NCBI GenBank assembly: GCA_009783465.1
Contig: WRDM01000009.1
Coordinates: 1-64,000, forward strand
From: Phycisphaerae bacterium
GTDB lineage: Bacteria > Planctomycetota > Phycisphaerae > SM23-33
Length of the DNA stretch: 64,000 bases
Direction: 5' to 3'
Below are positions 10,018 to 19,464 of the stretch, one piece after another. Within the stretch, counting starts at the first letter, position 1; each line of letters opens with the position of its first letter. A program made the position numbers and the translations under genes. A model generated the notes under the pieces. The model was not told the DNA's origin and made no database searches. It saw only the letters and a program-made list of their open reading frames with translations.

Positions 10018-10692
10018 ATGGCGCGGGCGATTGTGTTGGCGGTCACGGGGGCCAGCGGGGCGGCGTATGCTCGGGCGCTGGGGCGGATTCTTGTCACCGC
10101 CGGGGCGCGCGTGCATTGGATCGTCTCGCCGCACGGTGAGGCGCTGTTGCGGCGTGAACTGGGCGTGACGGATTGCTCGCCGCGCGGCGTGCTGGGTGGT
10201 GATTACAACGTGGGATTGGCCGCGTGCGAATGGCATGAGTTCGCCGACCTGGCCGACCCGCTCGCGTGCGGATCGACGTTCACCGACGCAATGGCCATTT
10301 GCCCGTGTAGTGCCCACACGCTGGCGGCCGTGGCGGCGGGGTTGGCGGACAACCTCATCACGCGGGCCGCCCACGTGCATCTCAAGCAGCGGCGCCCGCT
10401 CGTGCTCGTGCCTCGAGAGATGCCGCTGACCGTCATCGACCTGGAAAATCAACTCCGCCTCGCCCGCGCCGGCGGCGTCATCGCGCCGGCCTGTCCGGGC
10501 TTCTACAACGCCCCGAAAACCGCCGCCGACGTAGTCCATTTCGTCGCATCCCGCGTTGCCGACCTGCTCGGCGTGCGCGAGGCGGTGGTGGAGTACAAAA
10601 AGAAATCCGAAATTCAAAATCCGAAATATGAAACAAGTTCCCAAACCCCAAAAAGAAAAACTCCAAACGCTCACGTTTCGCCAACGTCGTGA
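10018..10692 (+). CDS. ubiX: UbiX family flavin prenyltransferase
   Basis: ARAIVLAVTGASGAAYARALG; ICPCSAHTLAAVAAGLADNLITRAA; C-terminal tail derived from a dispersed repeat. Confidence 0.9.
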   Translation: MARAIVLAVTGASGAAYARALGRILVTAGARVHWIVSPHGEALLRRELGVTDCSPRGVLGGDYNVGLAACEWHEFADLADPLACGSTFTDAMAICPCSAHTLAAVAAGLADNLITRAAHVHLKQRRPLVLVPREMPLTVIDLENQLRLARAGGVIAPACPGFYNAPKTAADVVHFVASRVADLLGVREAVVEYKKKSEIQNPKYETSSQTPKRKTPNAHVSPTS

Positions 10693-10783
10693 TGGGCGGC
10701 ATACCTGTTTGGAATTTTTTGCGTTGAGGTTTGGGGATTTGTTTCGGATTTTGTGCTTCGAGTTTCGGATTTTCAACGCGTCA
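10603..10783. repeat. Palindrome family E (AATCCGAAATTCAAAATCCGAAA)
   Basis: gaaatccgaaattcaaaatccgaaatatgaaacaagttcccaaacccc ... ggtttggggatttgtttcggattttgtgcttcgagtttcggattttcaacgc. Confidence 0.8.
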
Positions 10784-10813
10784 CGGCGGGGCTGGAGCAT
10801 CGAGGAAAAAACC

Positions 10814-11740
10814 ATGCGGCTCGTGATACTCCAGAACTACGCTCGTTTTGTCACATGGTCGCACAGCGTGTTCGCGTTGCCGTTTGCGCTGCTGGGGGCG
10901 TTTTTGGCCGAGACGGCCAGGGCGGCGGAGGCTTCACGGGCCGCGTCGCCGGTGTCGGCGTGGCGGTTTGTGGCGGAGTTGGCGATGGTGGTGTTGGCGA
11001 TGGTGGCGGCGCGGTCGGCGGCGATGGCGTTTAACCGGATTGTCGATGTTCGTTTCGATGCATCCAATCCGCGGACGGCGGGCAGGCCGTTGGTGACGGG
11101 GCAGGTCGCCGTGCGGGGGGCGTGGTTTTTTTTCGCCGCAAGTGCGGCCTGTTTTTTCGCGTCGTCGTCGGCGTTTCTGGTGTTCGGCAATCCCTGGCCG
11201 ATCGCGCTGGCGGCGCCCGTGCTGGGTGTGTTGTGCGGATACAGTTTGGCCAAGCGGTTTACCGCGTGGTGCCACATCTGGCTGGGCGTGTCGCTGGGGA
11301 TGTCGCCGCTGGCGGCGTGGGTGGCGATATCGCCGGGGACGTTCGGCCTGCTGCCGGTGATGCTCGGCGCGGCGGTGACGTGCTGGGTGGCGGGCTTCGA
11401 CATGATCTATGCGTTGCAGGACGTCACCGTGGATCGCCGACTGGGCTTGCGGTCGATCCCCGTCGCCGTCGGGCCTGTGCGTGCGTTACGAATCAGCCGG
11501 GCGCTGCACGTCGCGGCCATCGCCGGCCTGCTGACGGTCGGCCTGCTCGCGCCGCCACTGGGCAGGCTGTATTACATCGCCGTCGCGTTGGCGGCCGTCC
11601 TGGTATGGATCCAACAATCCAGAGTCCGCCCGAATGACGTTTCCCGCGTCCACAGCACGTTCTTTCTCTACAACGGCGTGGTCAGTCTGCTGATCGGCGC
11701 CGCCGGAATCGCGGATATGGCTTGCCGGTTTGCGCTGTAG
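10814..11740 (+). CDS. ubiA: UbiA family prenyltransferase (menaquinone/ubiquinone type)
   Basis: NRIVDVRFDASNPRTAGRPLVTGQV; DMIYALQDVTVDRRLGLRSIPV; start placed at MRLVILQNYARF. Confidence 0.9.
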   Translation: MRLVILQNYARFVTWSHSVFALPFALLGAFLAETARAAEASRAASPVSAWRFVAELAMVVLAMVAARSAAMAFNRIVDVRFDASNPRTAGRPLVTGQVAVRGAWFFFAASAACFFASSSAFLVFGNPWPIALAAPVLGVLCGYSLAKRFTAWCHIWLGVSLGMSPLAAWVAISPGTFGLLPVMLGAAVTCWVAGFDMIYALQDVTVDRRLGLRSIPVAVGPVRALRISRALHVAAIAGLLTVGLLAPPLGRLYYIAVALAAVLVWIQQSRVRPNDVSRVHSTFFLYNGVVSLLIGAAGIADMACRFAL

Positions 11741-11744
11741 GATG
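11717..11744. repeat. Half copy of family A repeat, overlaps the ubiA stop
   Basis: atggcttgccggtttgcgctgtagg; nearly the same string recurs at 57122. Confidence 0.8.
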
Positions 11745-11763
11745 CTCCTGCCGGCGCATGGTT

Positions 11764-11888
11764 GTTTATGCGTCTTCGCTAAGACCGAGCGGGATTACAC
11801 GGATTAAAGGATTAACAGATTGTTGTATTGGAACACCAGTCCGCTAATCCTTTAATCCGTGTAATCCCGCTCGGTCTTAGCGAAGACG
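11764..11888. repeat. Family F palindrome (GACCGAGCGGGATT arms)
   Basis: tttatgcgtcttcgctaagaccgagcgggattacacggattaaaggatta ... taatcctttaatccgtgtaatcccgctcggtcttagcgaagacg. Confidence 0.9.
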
Positions 11889-11964
11889 GGAGGACAACGT
11901 TTCTCTCGCCAATTGACCATGCCGGCCAATGTTGGCAGAATGTGGCCAAACCAAAGGAGTTTCG

Positions 11965-14625
11965 ATGAACGCCCTACGTCCCTTTGCCGCGCGGGTGAGT
12001 TGGATCTGGTCGGACGAGAATGTTTCCGGCGTCAGCCCGGTCAATCGCGATCCGGTCGTCACGCGGTATTTTCGCCGTACGTTCGATGCTTTCGCGGGGC
12101 AGCGGCTGGTGGTCTACATTTCCGCCGACAGCCGATACAAGTTGTTCTGCAACGGCGTGCTCGTCGCGCGCGGCCCGGCGAAGGGCGACATCGCGCATCA
12201 TTTTTACGAGACGGTCGATCTCACGGCGCATCTGCGGGCTGGGCGGAACGTGTTGGCCGCGCAGGTGCAGTTTTATGGGCAGGCCGCCCCGAATTATTAC
12301 ACCGGCGGGCCTCTCGTCAGCGTGATGACGCACGCGCCGGGGCTTGTAGTGCAGGCCCGGCTGAGCGACGCGGCCGGCTTCGAGTCGCAGTCCCTCGACA
12401 GCGACGAGCGCTGGCGCGTGCTCGCCGACACCGCCTGCCGACATCACGGCGACGGGCCCAACTGCCCCTGCGCGGGCTGGCTGGAAGATTTCGACGCCGC
12501 ACAGTTCCCCTGGGGTTGGACGGGGCTGGAGTTTGACGACTCCGCCTGGCCGGCCGCCACGCCGATCGATTTGGCCACCATGATCAACGACGGCAGGCAG
12601 AGCGTCATGCCGCATCAGCTCCTGCCTCGCATGATCGCGATGCTGGACGAGCAGGCCCCGCGCGGCTTCGCCCGCGCGTACGGCGCGACGGGCGCCGCCG
12701 ACCTGGCCGCGTGGCAGACGCTGCTACGTGGCGCGGGCGTCTCGCCCGCGTTGTGCGATCCATTGGCCTGTTCAACGGAAAACGGTCAATCGCCTTCGCC
12801 GTCGGGCGCGGGCAAGATGCCCGCGAGACACGAGGGCGAGACGCCCTCGTCACGTGAAACCGGCGTGACGATTCCTGCCGGGCAGTCCGCCAGCGTCTGG
12901 TTCGACGCCGGCGCGAACACGACGGGCTATCCGCGTCTGCAATTCGCCGGGCGCGGCGAGGTGACGCTGACGTACATGGAGTCGCCCATCGCCCCCGATG
13001 GCACAAAACCCAACCGCAACGCCGAGGGCGACTGGCAGCCGACGGGCCAATCCGACCGCGTCCTCTGTGACGGCAGCCACACCTACGAGCCGTTCTGGTG
13101 GCGGACGTTCCGTTTTGTCCACGTGCGAGTGCAGGCCGGCGAAACGCCGCTGACTATCGCGGGCCTGCGGTACGCGTTCACGGCCTATCCGCTCGCGCCG
13201 CGGGCGGCGTTCGAGTGCAGCGACGCTGCCGCCACGGCCGTCTGGGAAAACTGCTGGCGGACGCAGGTGCTCTGTTCGCACGAAACGTACGAGGACTGCC
13301 CGTACTACGAGCAGCTTCAATACGGCGGCGACACGCAGGTCCAGTGCATGAACACGTACGCCGCCGCCGGCGACGCCACGCTCGCACGGCAGTTTTTGTA
13401 TCAGTTCGATTGGTCACGTCAACCCAGCGGCCTGACGCGAAGCCGCTACCCCTCGCGAATCCCGCAGACGATTCCGTACTGGTCGCACCATTGGGTGATG
13501 ACGTTGGCGGAGTATTGGCAGTACACCGCCGACCGCGCGACGGTGGCGGACCTGCTGCCGGGTGTGTTGAATTTCGCCGATTATCTCGAGCGTCGCGTGA
13601 CGCCCGCGGGCGTGATCGGGCGGCTTGACGGCTGGCTGGTCGCGGACTGGTCTCCGGACTGGGGCTGGATGAATCGGCAGCACGGCGCGCCTCCGGGCGC
13701 GTCGCAGGGGCAGGGGGCGTACGACAGTTTGATTTCGATTGCCGCGTTGTCGTCGGCGGCGACGGTGGTGGAGGCGGTGGGGGGGGCGTGTTTGGGCGAT
13801 CGCGCCGAGGCCGTCGCGCGGGAGTTGCGCGGGCGGCTCGAACGGCTGCGGCAGGCCGTCGTTCGCGTGTATTACGACGCGGCGGAGGACGTGTATCTCG
13901 ACAGGCCTCGGGGCGACCTGACGGACATGGAGCATTCCGGCGGGCGGCGGGCCAGCGCGTTCACGAACGCCTGGGCGATTCTGACCGACATGCCGATCGC
14001 CGATCCAGGCCGGCTTGCGGAGCGGATGATTCGCGACACGACGGGCCTGTGCCGGCTGACGCCGTTCAGTGGCTACTTTGCCGCGCGGGCGCTGTCGCAT
14101 GCCCGGCGGTATGACTTGTTCCCCATGCTCATCGCGCCGTGGCGGTCGATGATCGACTGGGGCTTGACGACCTGCCCGGAGTTCCCCGATTTCGCGACCA
14201 GCCGCAGCGACTGCCACGCGTGGTCCGCCGGACCGCTCGTCGAATTCACGCGGGAAATCCTCGGCGTCCGCCCGAGCAGGCCCGGCTGGGCGGAAATCAC
14301 GATCCAGCCGCGCCCCGCGGGCCTGTCGCACGCCAAAGGCAGAGTGCCCCTGACGCGATGCTTCCGCTTCGACGGCCGGGCGGCCTCCTGCGGCAACCAG
14401 GCCGACCTGACCGCCCCAGGCAGCCCCCACGAACACGTCACCGCCGCCCAGCAGGCCATGACCACGCCCTGGGAATTCGTCGAAGTGGATTGGCGTATTA
14501 TCGCCGGGAGATTCGCCATTGTTGTGGATGTTCCACGAGGTATTCCCACGCGATTGATTTTGCCCGATGGCACGACGCGGGAGTATCCCACCGGTGGAAA
14601 AATCGAAACGAGTTGTGAGGTGTGA
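11965..14625 (+). CDS. Alpha-L-rhamnosidase-like protein (GH78 family), carries an in-frame palindromic insert
   Basis: SYEDCPYYEQLQYGGDTQVQ-like GH78 catalytic motif (ETYEDCPYYEQLQYGGDTQ); RBS caaaggag before MNALRPF. Confidence 0.85.
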   Translation: MNALRPFAARVSWIWSDENVSGVSPVNRDPVVTRYFRRTFDAFAGQRLVVYISADSRYKLFCNGVLVARGPAKGDIAHHFYETVDLTAHLRAGRNVLAAQVQFYGQAAPNYYTGGPLVSVMTHAPGLVVQARLSDAAGFESQSLDSDERWRVLADTACRHHGDGPNCPCAGWLEDFDAAQFPWGWTGLEFDDSAWPAATPIDLATMINDGRQSVMPHQLLPRMIAMLDEQAPRGFARAYGATGAADLAAWQTLLRGAGVSPALCDPLACSTENGQSPSPSGAGKMPARHEGETPSSRETGVTIPAGQSASVWFDAGANTTGYPRLQFAGRGEVTLTYMESPIAPDGTKPNRNAEGDWQPTGQSDRVLCDGSHTYEPFWWRTFRFVHVRVQAGETPLTIAGLRYAFTAYPLAPRAAFECSDAAATAVWENCWRTQVLCSHETYEDCPYYEQLQYGGDTQVQCMNTYAAAGDATLARQFLYQFDWSRQPSGLTRSRYPSRIPQTIPYWSHHWVMTLAEYWQYTADRATVADLLPGVLNFADYLERRVTPAGVIGRLDGWLVADWSPDWGWMNRQHGAPPGASQGQGAYDSLISIAALSSAATVVEAVGGACLGDRAEAVARELRGRLERLRQAVVRVYYDAAEDVYLDRPRGDLTDMEHSGGRRASAFTNAWAILTDMPIADPGRLAERMIRDTTGLCRLTPFSGYFAARALSHARRYDLFPMLIAPWRSMIDWGLTTCPEFPDFATSRSDCHAWSAGPLVEFTREILGVRPSRPGWAEITIQPRPAGLSHAKGRVPLTRCFRFDGRAASCGNQADLTAPGSPHEHVTAAQQAMTTPWEFVEVDWRIIAGRFAIVVDVPRGIPTRLILPDGTTREYPTGGKIETSCEV
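12726..12856. repeat. Family C palindromic element inserted in frame in the GH78-like CDS
   Basis: cgtggcgcgggcgtctcgcccgcg ... gcgggcaagatgcccgcg..gagggcgagacgccctcgtcacg. Confidence 0.88.
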
Positions 14626-14635
14626 ATTTGTCGTA

Positions 14636-15694
14636 CTATTCCAGTTTCAGCACTCTGCACACTTGGCGGAAGATCATGCGGTTGAGTTCGCAGAGGAGGC
14701 GGTCGGGTTTGGCGCCGTCGCCGGTGCGGACGACGTTGCTGCATCGGCAGAAGGTGTTACAGGCGTGGCGGATGGTGCATTCGGCGCATTGCGGTTCGGC
14801 GCGGGCGGGCGTCGGGGCGAAGCCCAGGAAATCGCCGCCGTCCATGACGTGGCCGTGGAGGCGGTGCGGGTTATCGTCGCCGTCTTGGCCGATCAGCCGC
14901 TCGCAGGGGTAGAGGTTGCCTGCGGGGGAGACGGCGATTTGTCCTGCCCCGAACGCGCAGCGGGCACAGGGGGCGATGTTCAGCCCGGCCAGGCGGGAGG
15001 CCATGTCGTCGAACCAGCCAATGCCGAATCCGTTGGCGGGCCGCCAGATGTTCGCGGAGGCCTCGACGGCGGCGGAGAGGTTGTCCATGTCATCGTCGTT
15101 CCAGCGGCACCACAGGTCCAGCGACGGATGGGCGAAGCCCACGCCCAGGTCGCGGATCGCCTCCAGGCCCGCGGGCAGGTCCGCCACCGTGTCGGGCCTG
15201 GTGACCATGACGGCCGTCGGCGGTCGGCCTTCACGCAGCAGGCGAGCGAGCGTTGCCGTGGCGAGAGTGTGGCTGCCTGCCCCCGACGCCAGTTTGCGGT
15301 GGCGGTCGTGCGTGGCGGCGGCCCCGTCGCAACTGACGGCCATGCGAACACCCGCGTCGAGCATGATGTCCCATGCCGCCGGCGTGTCGACCACGCCGTT
15401 GGTCGTGATGGAGACGTCCACCTTGCCGCCGCCAGCCGACACGCCCGCGCGGGCGTAGTCGAGCAACTCACGAATGAGCGGCGCCTCCAGCAGCGGCTCG
15501 CCGCCGAAAAAGCCCAACTCCAGCCTCCCGCCCGGCTGCATCGACGCGACCGCCCGATCAATCCCCCGCCGCCCGGCGGCCACGTCCATCGTTGCCGCCC
15601 GGCGAGGCCCGTTGTAACAATACGTGCACCGCAACGGACACTCCGCCGTCACCATCAGCGTCAGCTCAAACACGTTGTAGGGCAGGGCAGGCAT
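14636..15694 (-). CDS. Radical SAM/SPASM domain protein
   Basis: TAECPLRCTYCYNG (CxxxCxxC), GFFGGEPLL, C-terminal CxxC..CNTFC cysteine cluster. Confidence 0.88.
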   Translation of the reverse strand: MPALPYNVFELTLMVTAECPLRCTYCYNGPRRAATMDVAAGRRGIDRAVASMQPGGRLELGFFGGEPLLEAPLIRELLDYARAGVSAGGGKVDVSITTNGVVDTPAAWDIMLDAGVRMAVSCDGAAATHDRHRKLASGAGSHTLATATLARLLREGRPPTAVMVTRPDTVADLPAGLEAIRDLGVGFAHPSLDLWCRWNDDDMDNLSAAVEASANIWRPANGFGIGWFDDMASRLAGLNIAPCARCAFGAGQIAVSPAGNLYPCERLIGQDGDDNPHRLHGHVMDGGDFLGFAPTPARAEPQCAECTIRHACNTFCRCSNVVRTGDGAKPDRLLCELNRMIFRQVCRVLKLE

Positions 15695-15747
15695 GGGTGT
15701 TTTTTACCACAGAGACACAGAGAATGCGGAGAGAAAACATTTTCAGC

Positions 15748-15874
15748 GGCTTGCCGTTTTGCGCTGTAGAACGAACCCATCAACAAAAACACAAATCCCG
15801 CTCGGTCTCGCAAAAGACCGAGCGGGATTTGTGTTTTGTCGACAGGTTCGTTCTACAGCGCAAAACGGCAAGCC
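15748..15874. repeat. Family A palindrome with a family F palindrome nested in its loop
   Basis: Perfect 30-nt arms ggcttgccgttttgcgctgtagaacgaacc / ggttcgttctacagcgcaaaacggcaagcc; inner aaaacacaaatcccgctcggtct / agaccgagcgggatttgtgtttt. Confidence 0.93.
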
Positions 15875-15889
15875 AACTCCGCGTCGTTG

Positions 15890-16993
15890 TTATTTCCGCC
15901 GACGCAGCAGCGCCAGGCCGCCCAGGGCCAGCAGCGTCATCGTCGCCGGTTCGGGAATGACGCCAAAGGCCTGGAACTCGACCACGCCGAAATTCTGGTC
16001 GCCGTTAAGCCACCAGTTGGCCGCGTCCGCCGAGGTGCCGTCTGACGGCGGGAAGGTCAGCTTCAGCCAATCGACGTCCTCGAACACCGTCGGCAGGTCG
16101 TATCGGCCGTACTGAATCAACAAGGCCAGCGTGGGATTGTCCTCGACGTCGAAGTCGATCCGCTCGCTGTACAAGGTGTCGGTTGTGCTGTTGTAGCCGC
16201 TGATGACGACCCACCTGGGTATGTCGCGGCCCTTGTCGCCGGCAAACGCGATTCCGACGCTGGCGACCGTTTGGGCGGCATCGTACGCGATGGTCAGCGC
16301 GTGTTCCTTCTCGGCCTGTCCCGCGTCGAAGTGGACGAACTCGCCCCGCTGCCAGAACACGTTGCTGGTGTCAGCGGCCAGCAGTTTGCCGTCCGTCAAG
16401 GTCTCTCTGGCGGCGGCGCCGTTATAGGCACCGGTGAGCGTGTTGACCACGGTAATGTTGCTGGCTTTGATGCCCGCGTTGAGGTTGCGGTATACATCAT
16501 TGCTCGGGTCGGCCGATACATAGGCCGTGCCGCCGAACGAGAAGCCCGCCGGCCCGCCGTTCGGGTCGCCATTGCCGTGCAGACTGCCAGTGACATTCGG
16601 AACCACCAGGGTCAGCCAGGTGGCCTGAAGATTCTCGATCCCGAAGTCCGCGAAGTACACCGTCTGGGCCGCGCACGTGTCGGTCAACTCGATCTGACCG
16701 ATGTATTGGCCGTCAGCGTACACGTCCAGCAGCGCGATCCGCCGCCGGCCACCCTCGTCGACCTGCGCGATCGTGAAGGACTCCACCAGCGTCGGCCCGG
16801 CGAATTCGATGCCAAGCCGCCCGCCCGAGGCATCGCCCGCCTTCGCGGCACCATTAATCAGTCCTGGATTCCCCTGTCCGGCCCAGCCGGGATTGTTATA
16901 CCCGCCCGTCAGATTACCCGTCAGCGTCGCCGCGTGCGCCGAAAAACCAATCGCCGCGACCGCGACCGCCATCAATGTTTTGCCGCAACTCAT
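15890..16993 (-). CDS. PEP-CTERM sorting-domain protein
   Basis: MSCGKTLMAVAVAAIGFSAHAAT signal; FGVIPEPATMTLLALGGLALLRRRK. Confidence 0.88.
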   Translation of the reverse strand: MSCGKTLMAVAVAAIGFSAHAATLTGNLTGGYNNPGWAGQGNPGLINGAAKAGDASGGRLGIEFAGPTLVESFTIAQVDEGGRRRIALLDVYADGQYIGQIELTDTCAAQTVYFADFGIENLQATWLTLVVPNVTGSLHGNGDPNGGPAGFSFGGTAYVSADPSNDVYRNLNAGIKASNITVVNTLTGAYNGAAARETLTDGKLLAADTSNVFWQRGEFVHFDAGQAEKEHALTIAYDAAQTVASVGIAFAGDKGRDIPRWVVISGYNSTTDTLYSERIDFDVEDNPTLALLIQYGRYDLPTVFEDVDWLKLTFPPSDGTSADAANWWLNGDQNFGVVEFQAFGVIPEPATMTLLALGGLALLRRRK

Positions 16994-17076
16994 GACATCT
17001 CCTTGATATGGATGAGCAGACCCTTCTATGGTATCACAGTTGTGTGGATCGTCAATCGTTTTTCCCATTTACCCTG

Positions 17077-17233
17077 GGGCGAACGCATGGTACGTGACGC
17101 GGGCATCTTGCCCGCGTGTCTCGCGGCCGTCTTGGCCGCGTCCGGCGATGAAACGCCAAGATTTTTTGCGATGTACGTTGTATGGAGCGGCCCGCGAGGG
17201 CAAGATGCCCTCCCACGTACCATGCGTTCGCCC
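17077..17233. repeat. Family C palindromic element, intergenic
   Basis: gggcgaacgcatggtacgtgacgcgggcatcttgcccgcg ... gagggcaagatgccctcccacgtaccatgcgttcgccc. Confidence 0.88.
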
Positions 17234-17239
17234 AGCCAT

Positions 17240-18136
17240 TTACCCCGGCGGGACGAACAGTACGTTGGTGGCTTCGAAATCGTCGTTGACGGCCTCGATT
17301 CGCCTGCCGACGCCGCGTCGAGTCAGGCGGTGGATGCGGTAGCCCAGGCCGGTGAACATGTCACAATACTGCCGGCTCGTGATGCCGCCCGCCGACAGGT
17401 CCGCCGCCGAGATCTCTGACACAATCCGAGGCCGAAATCTCCGGATCGTCTCCAGCCCGCCTCGAACCAGCAGCGGCTCGGCGCCCTGGATGTCTAATTT
17501 CACGAAATCCAGCCGCTCCAGGCGATGCTCCACGACGAACTGGTCCAGTGTCTGCGCCGTCACGTCGACCGTCGCGTAGCCGCTCGGCGCAGCCGATACG
17601 ATGCTGCCAAGCCCCTGATTCTCCGCCTCCTCGGTCGGCGTGGCCATGCGGATCGTCCCGCCACGGTCCGACAGCGCCACCGGATAACACCGCACGCATC
17701 CGCCGTGGTGGCGGGCGTTTCGCTCGACATGCCGCGATAGCCTCGTAAACGGCAGCACCGCCGGTTCGAACGCGTGAACGGCCCCCCCAGACCCGACCAG
17801 CCGGGCCATGTGCAGTGTCACCTCGCCGAAATTGGCCCCGACGTCAAGGCAGACCATGCCCGGCTCAAGCAGACGTTCCAGTGCGAAATGCAGGTCGGGA
17901 TCGTAGCACCCGAACGCCAGCACGCACCGGTCGAGGTGCCGATGCGGCGACAGCCACAACTCGTCCCCCCAACGGTTCCGGTGCCACCGATACGCCTCCC
18001 CCGGCCAACCCGCCCGGCCGATTACGTCATACAGCCGCCTCGGCCTTACCCCGCCCACAGGCCTGCCCAACGCCGCCAACGCATAAAACGCCCCCCTGGC
18101 CATCGCCGCACACACCGCTTTGCCCTTGCCGCTCAT
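17240..18136 (-). CDS. FkbM family methyltransferase
   Basis: MVCLDVGANFGEVTLHMARLVGSGGAVHAFEP; FVKLDIQGAEPLLVRGG. Confidence 0.88.
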   Translation of the reverse strand: MSGKGKAVCAAMARGAFYALAALGRPVGGVRPRRLYDVIGRAGWPGEAYRWHRNRWGDELWLSPHRHLDRCVLAFGCYDPDLHFALERLLEPGMVCLDVGANFGEVTLHMARLVGSGGAVHAFEPAVLPFTRLSRHVERNARHHGGCVRCYPVALSDRGGTIRMATPTEEAENQGLGSIVSAAPSGYATVDVTAQTLDQFVVEHRLERLDFVKLDIQGAEPLLVRGGLETIRRFRPRIVSEISAADLSAGGITSRQYCDMFTGLGYRIHRLTRRGVGRRIEAVNDDFEATNVLFVPPG

Positions 18137-18236
18137 GGGGTCCCTGTCCTGTTGGAATTGTCGATAAATATACCACAGAATAACGTTCCGTCGCCACACA
18201 GACACCAGGACGCACGTCACACGTGTGGATAGCCTA

Positions 18237-18338
18237 TGGCCACAGGCCCTGCCATTTTGCGTTGTAGATCGTTGTGTCAACCGAAGCGTTCCGTCGCCCA
18301 CACCGTCTTACAACGCAAAATGGCAGGGCCTGTGGCCA
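18237..18338. repeat. Family A hairpin (CCCTGCCATTTTGCGTTGTA stem type)
   Basis: tggccacaggccctgccattttgcgttgtaga ... cttacaacgcaaaatggcagggcctgtggcca. Confidence 0.92.
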
Positions 18339-18491
18339 GGTGCGCCTAAACACGAAGGTCGCGCGAAAAAACAAAAATGCACATACGTCTGCCCTGAAGG
18401 TCACAGAGAAGAACATTGACAGTTCGCATCCCCGCGCGATACGATGCTGACCTATTGGGACGTCATTTGGCCGATTTGGAAGGATGGATTT

Positions 18492-18875
18492 ATGGAAGGT
18501 GAATTGTCCGGCAAGAAGGTGCTGCTGGTGGACGACGACAGGGATATCCTGGCCGCCATGGAGGCGGCGTTGGCGGATCTCGGACCGGAAATCCTCACCG
18601 CCCTCGACGGCGACGGGGCCGTCAAGCTGGCCCAGAGCGCCCAGCCGGACGTGGTCGTGCTCGACATGATGCTGCCCAAACGCAGCGGCTTCCTGGTGAT
18701 GGAAAACCTCAAAAAGGGCAAAAAGAAATCCGACCCGCCGCGCGTCATCATGATCACCGGCAACCAGGGCAGCCGACACAAGGTATATGCCGAAAGCCTC
18801 GGCGTGGATATCTATCTCAACAAACCGTTCCGCATGGAAAAACTCATCGAGGCCGTCAAAAAACTGCTGGGATAG
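18492..18875 (+). CDS. CheY-like response regulator receiver protein (orphan)
   Basis: KKVLLVDDDRDILAAME...DVVVLDMMLPKRSGF...VIMITGN...YLNKPF; start uncertain (18444 possible). Confidence 0.88.
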   Translation: MEGELSGKKVLLVDDDRDILAAMEAALADLGPEILTALDGDGAVKLAQSAQPDVVVLDMMLPKRSGFLVMENLKKGKKKSDPPRVIMITGNQGSRHKVYAESLGVDIYLNKPFRMEKLIEAVKKLLG

Positions 18876-18879
18876 CCTC

Positions 18880-19026
18880 AGCGACAAGCGACAAGTAACA
18901 AGCGACAAGAGTGGGCAGCGCGACAGTGTTATTCCGCGTTTTCACGTAGTGCAGCCGTTTTGAACGACAACATGTTCCTTCTCCAGTCGCTTGTCGCGGG
19001 TCACTTGTCGCCAGTTGTGTGTCGCT
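18880..19026. repeat. Heptamer-array palindrome, beta type (GYGACAA)n
   Basis: gcgacaagcgacaagtaacaagcgacaag ... agtcgcttgtcgcgggtcacttgtcgc. Confidence 0.85.
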
Positions 19027-19180
19027 GGTTTTTACGCGACACAACATTTTTTTCGACATTTGTAGTTGATAGTTGCGTGGGGGCGCGAGTAAAGTACTCA
19101 AACCGCCATGTTAGGCGGAGTTTAGGACGGCAGGCTGGCTGACGCGGTGTCGGCTGGGCTGACCGTGACATAGGTGTGGT

Positions 19181-19450
19181 ATGACGATTCCCGTTGACAG
19201 CAAGAAGAAGATTGTTCAGGAACACAGCCGCCACGAAGGCGACACCGGATCGGCCGAGGTGCAGATTGCCCTCCTGACGGCCCGGATCAACTATCTGACC
19301 GAGCATCTGAAGCTCCACAAAAAGGACCACGCGTCCCGCCGCGGGCTGCTCATGATGGTCAGCAAGCGCAACGGCCTGCTGAAGTACCTGTCGCTCAACG
19401 CCGCCGACCGGTATCGCGCGATTATCGCCAAGCTGGGGCTTCGTAAGTAA
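19181..19450 (+). CDS. rpsO: 30S ribosomal protein S15
   Basis: [53 protein letters not shown]. Confidence 0.97.
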   Translation: MTIPVDSKKKIVQEHSRHEGDTGSAEVQIALLTARINYLTEHLKLHKKDHASRRGLLMMVSKRNGLLKYLSLNAADRYRAIIAKLGLRK

Positions 19451-19464
19451 GAGGCGATAGCGCA

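Noticed and set aside
8074-10815. 913-aa minus-strand ORF over 8206-10692
   Set aside because: Arg/Pro/His-rich antisense shadow; overlaps recognisable ubiX and the membrane protein gene.
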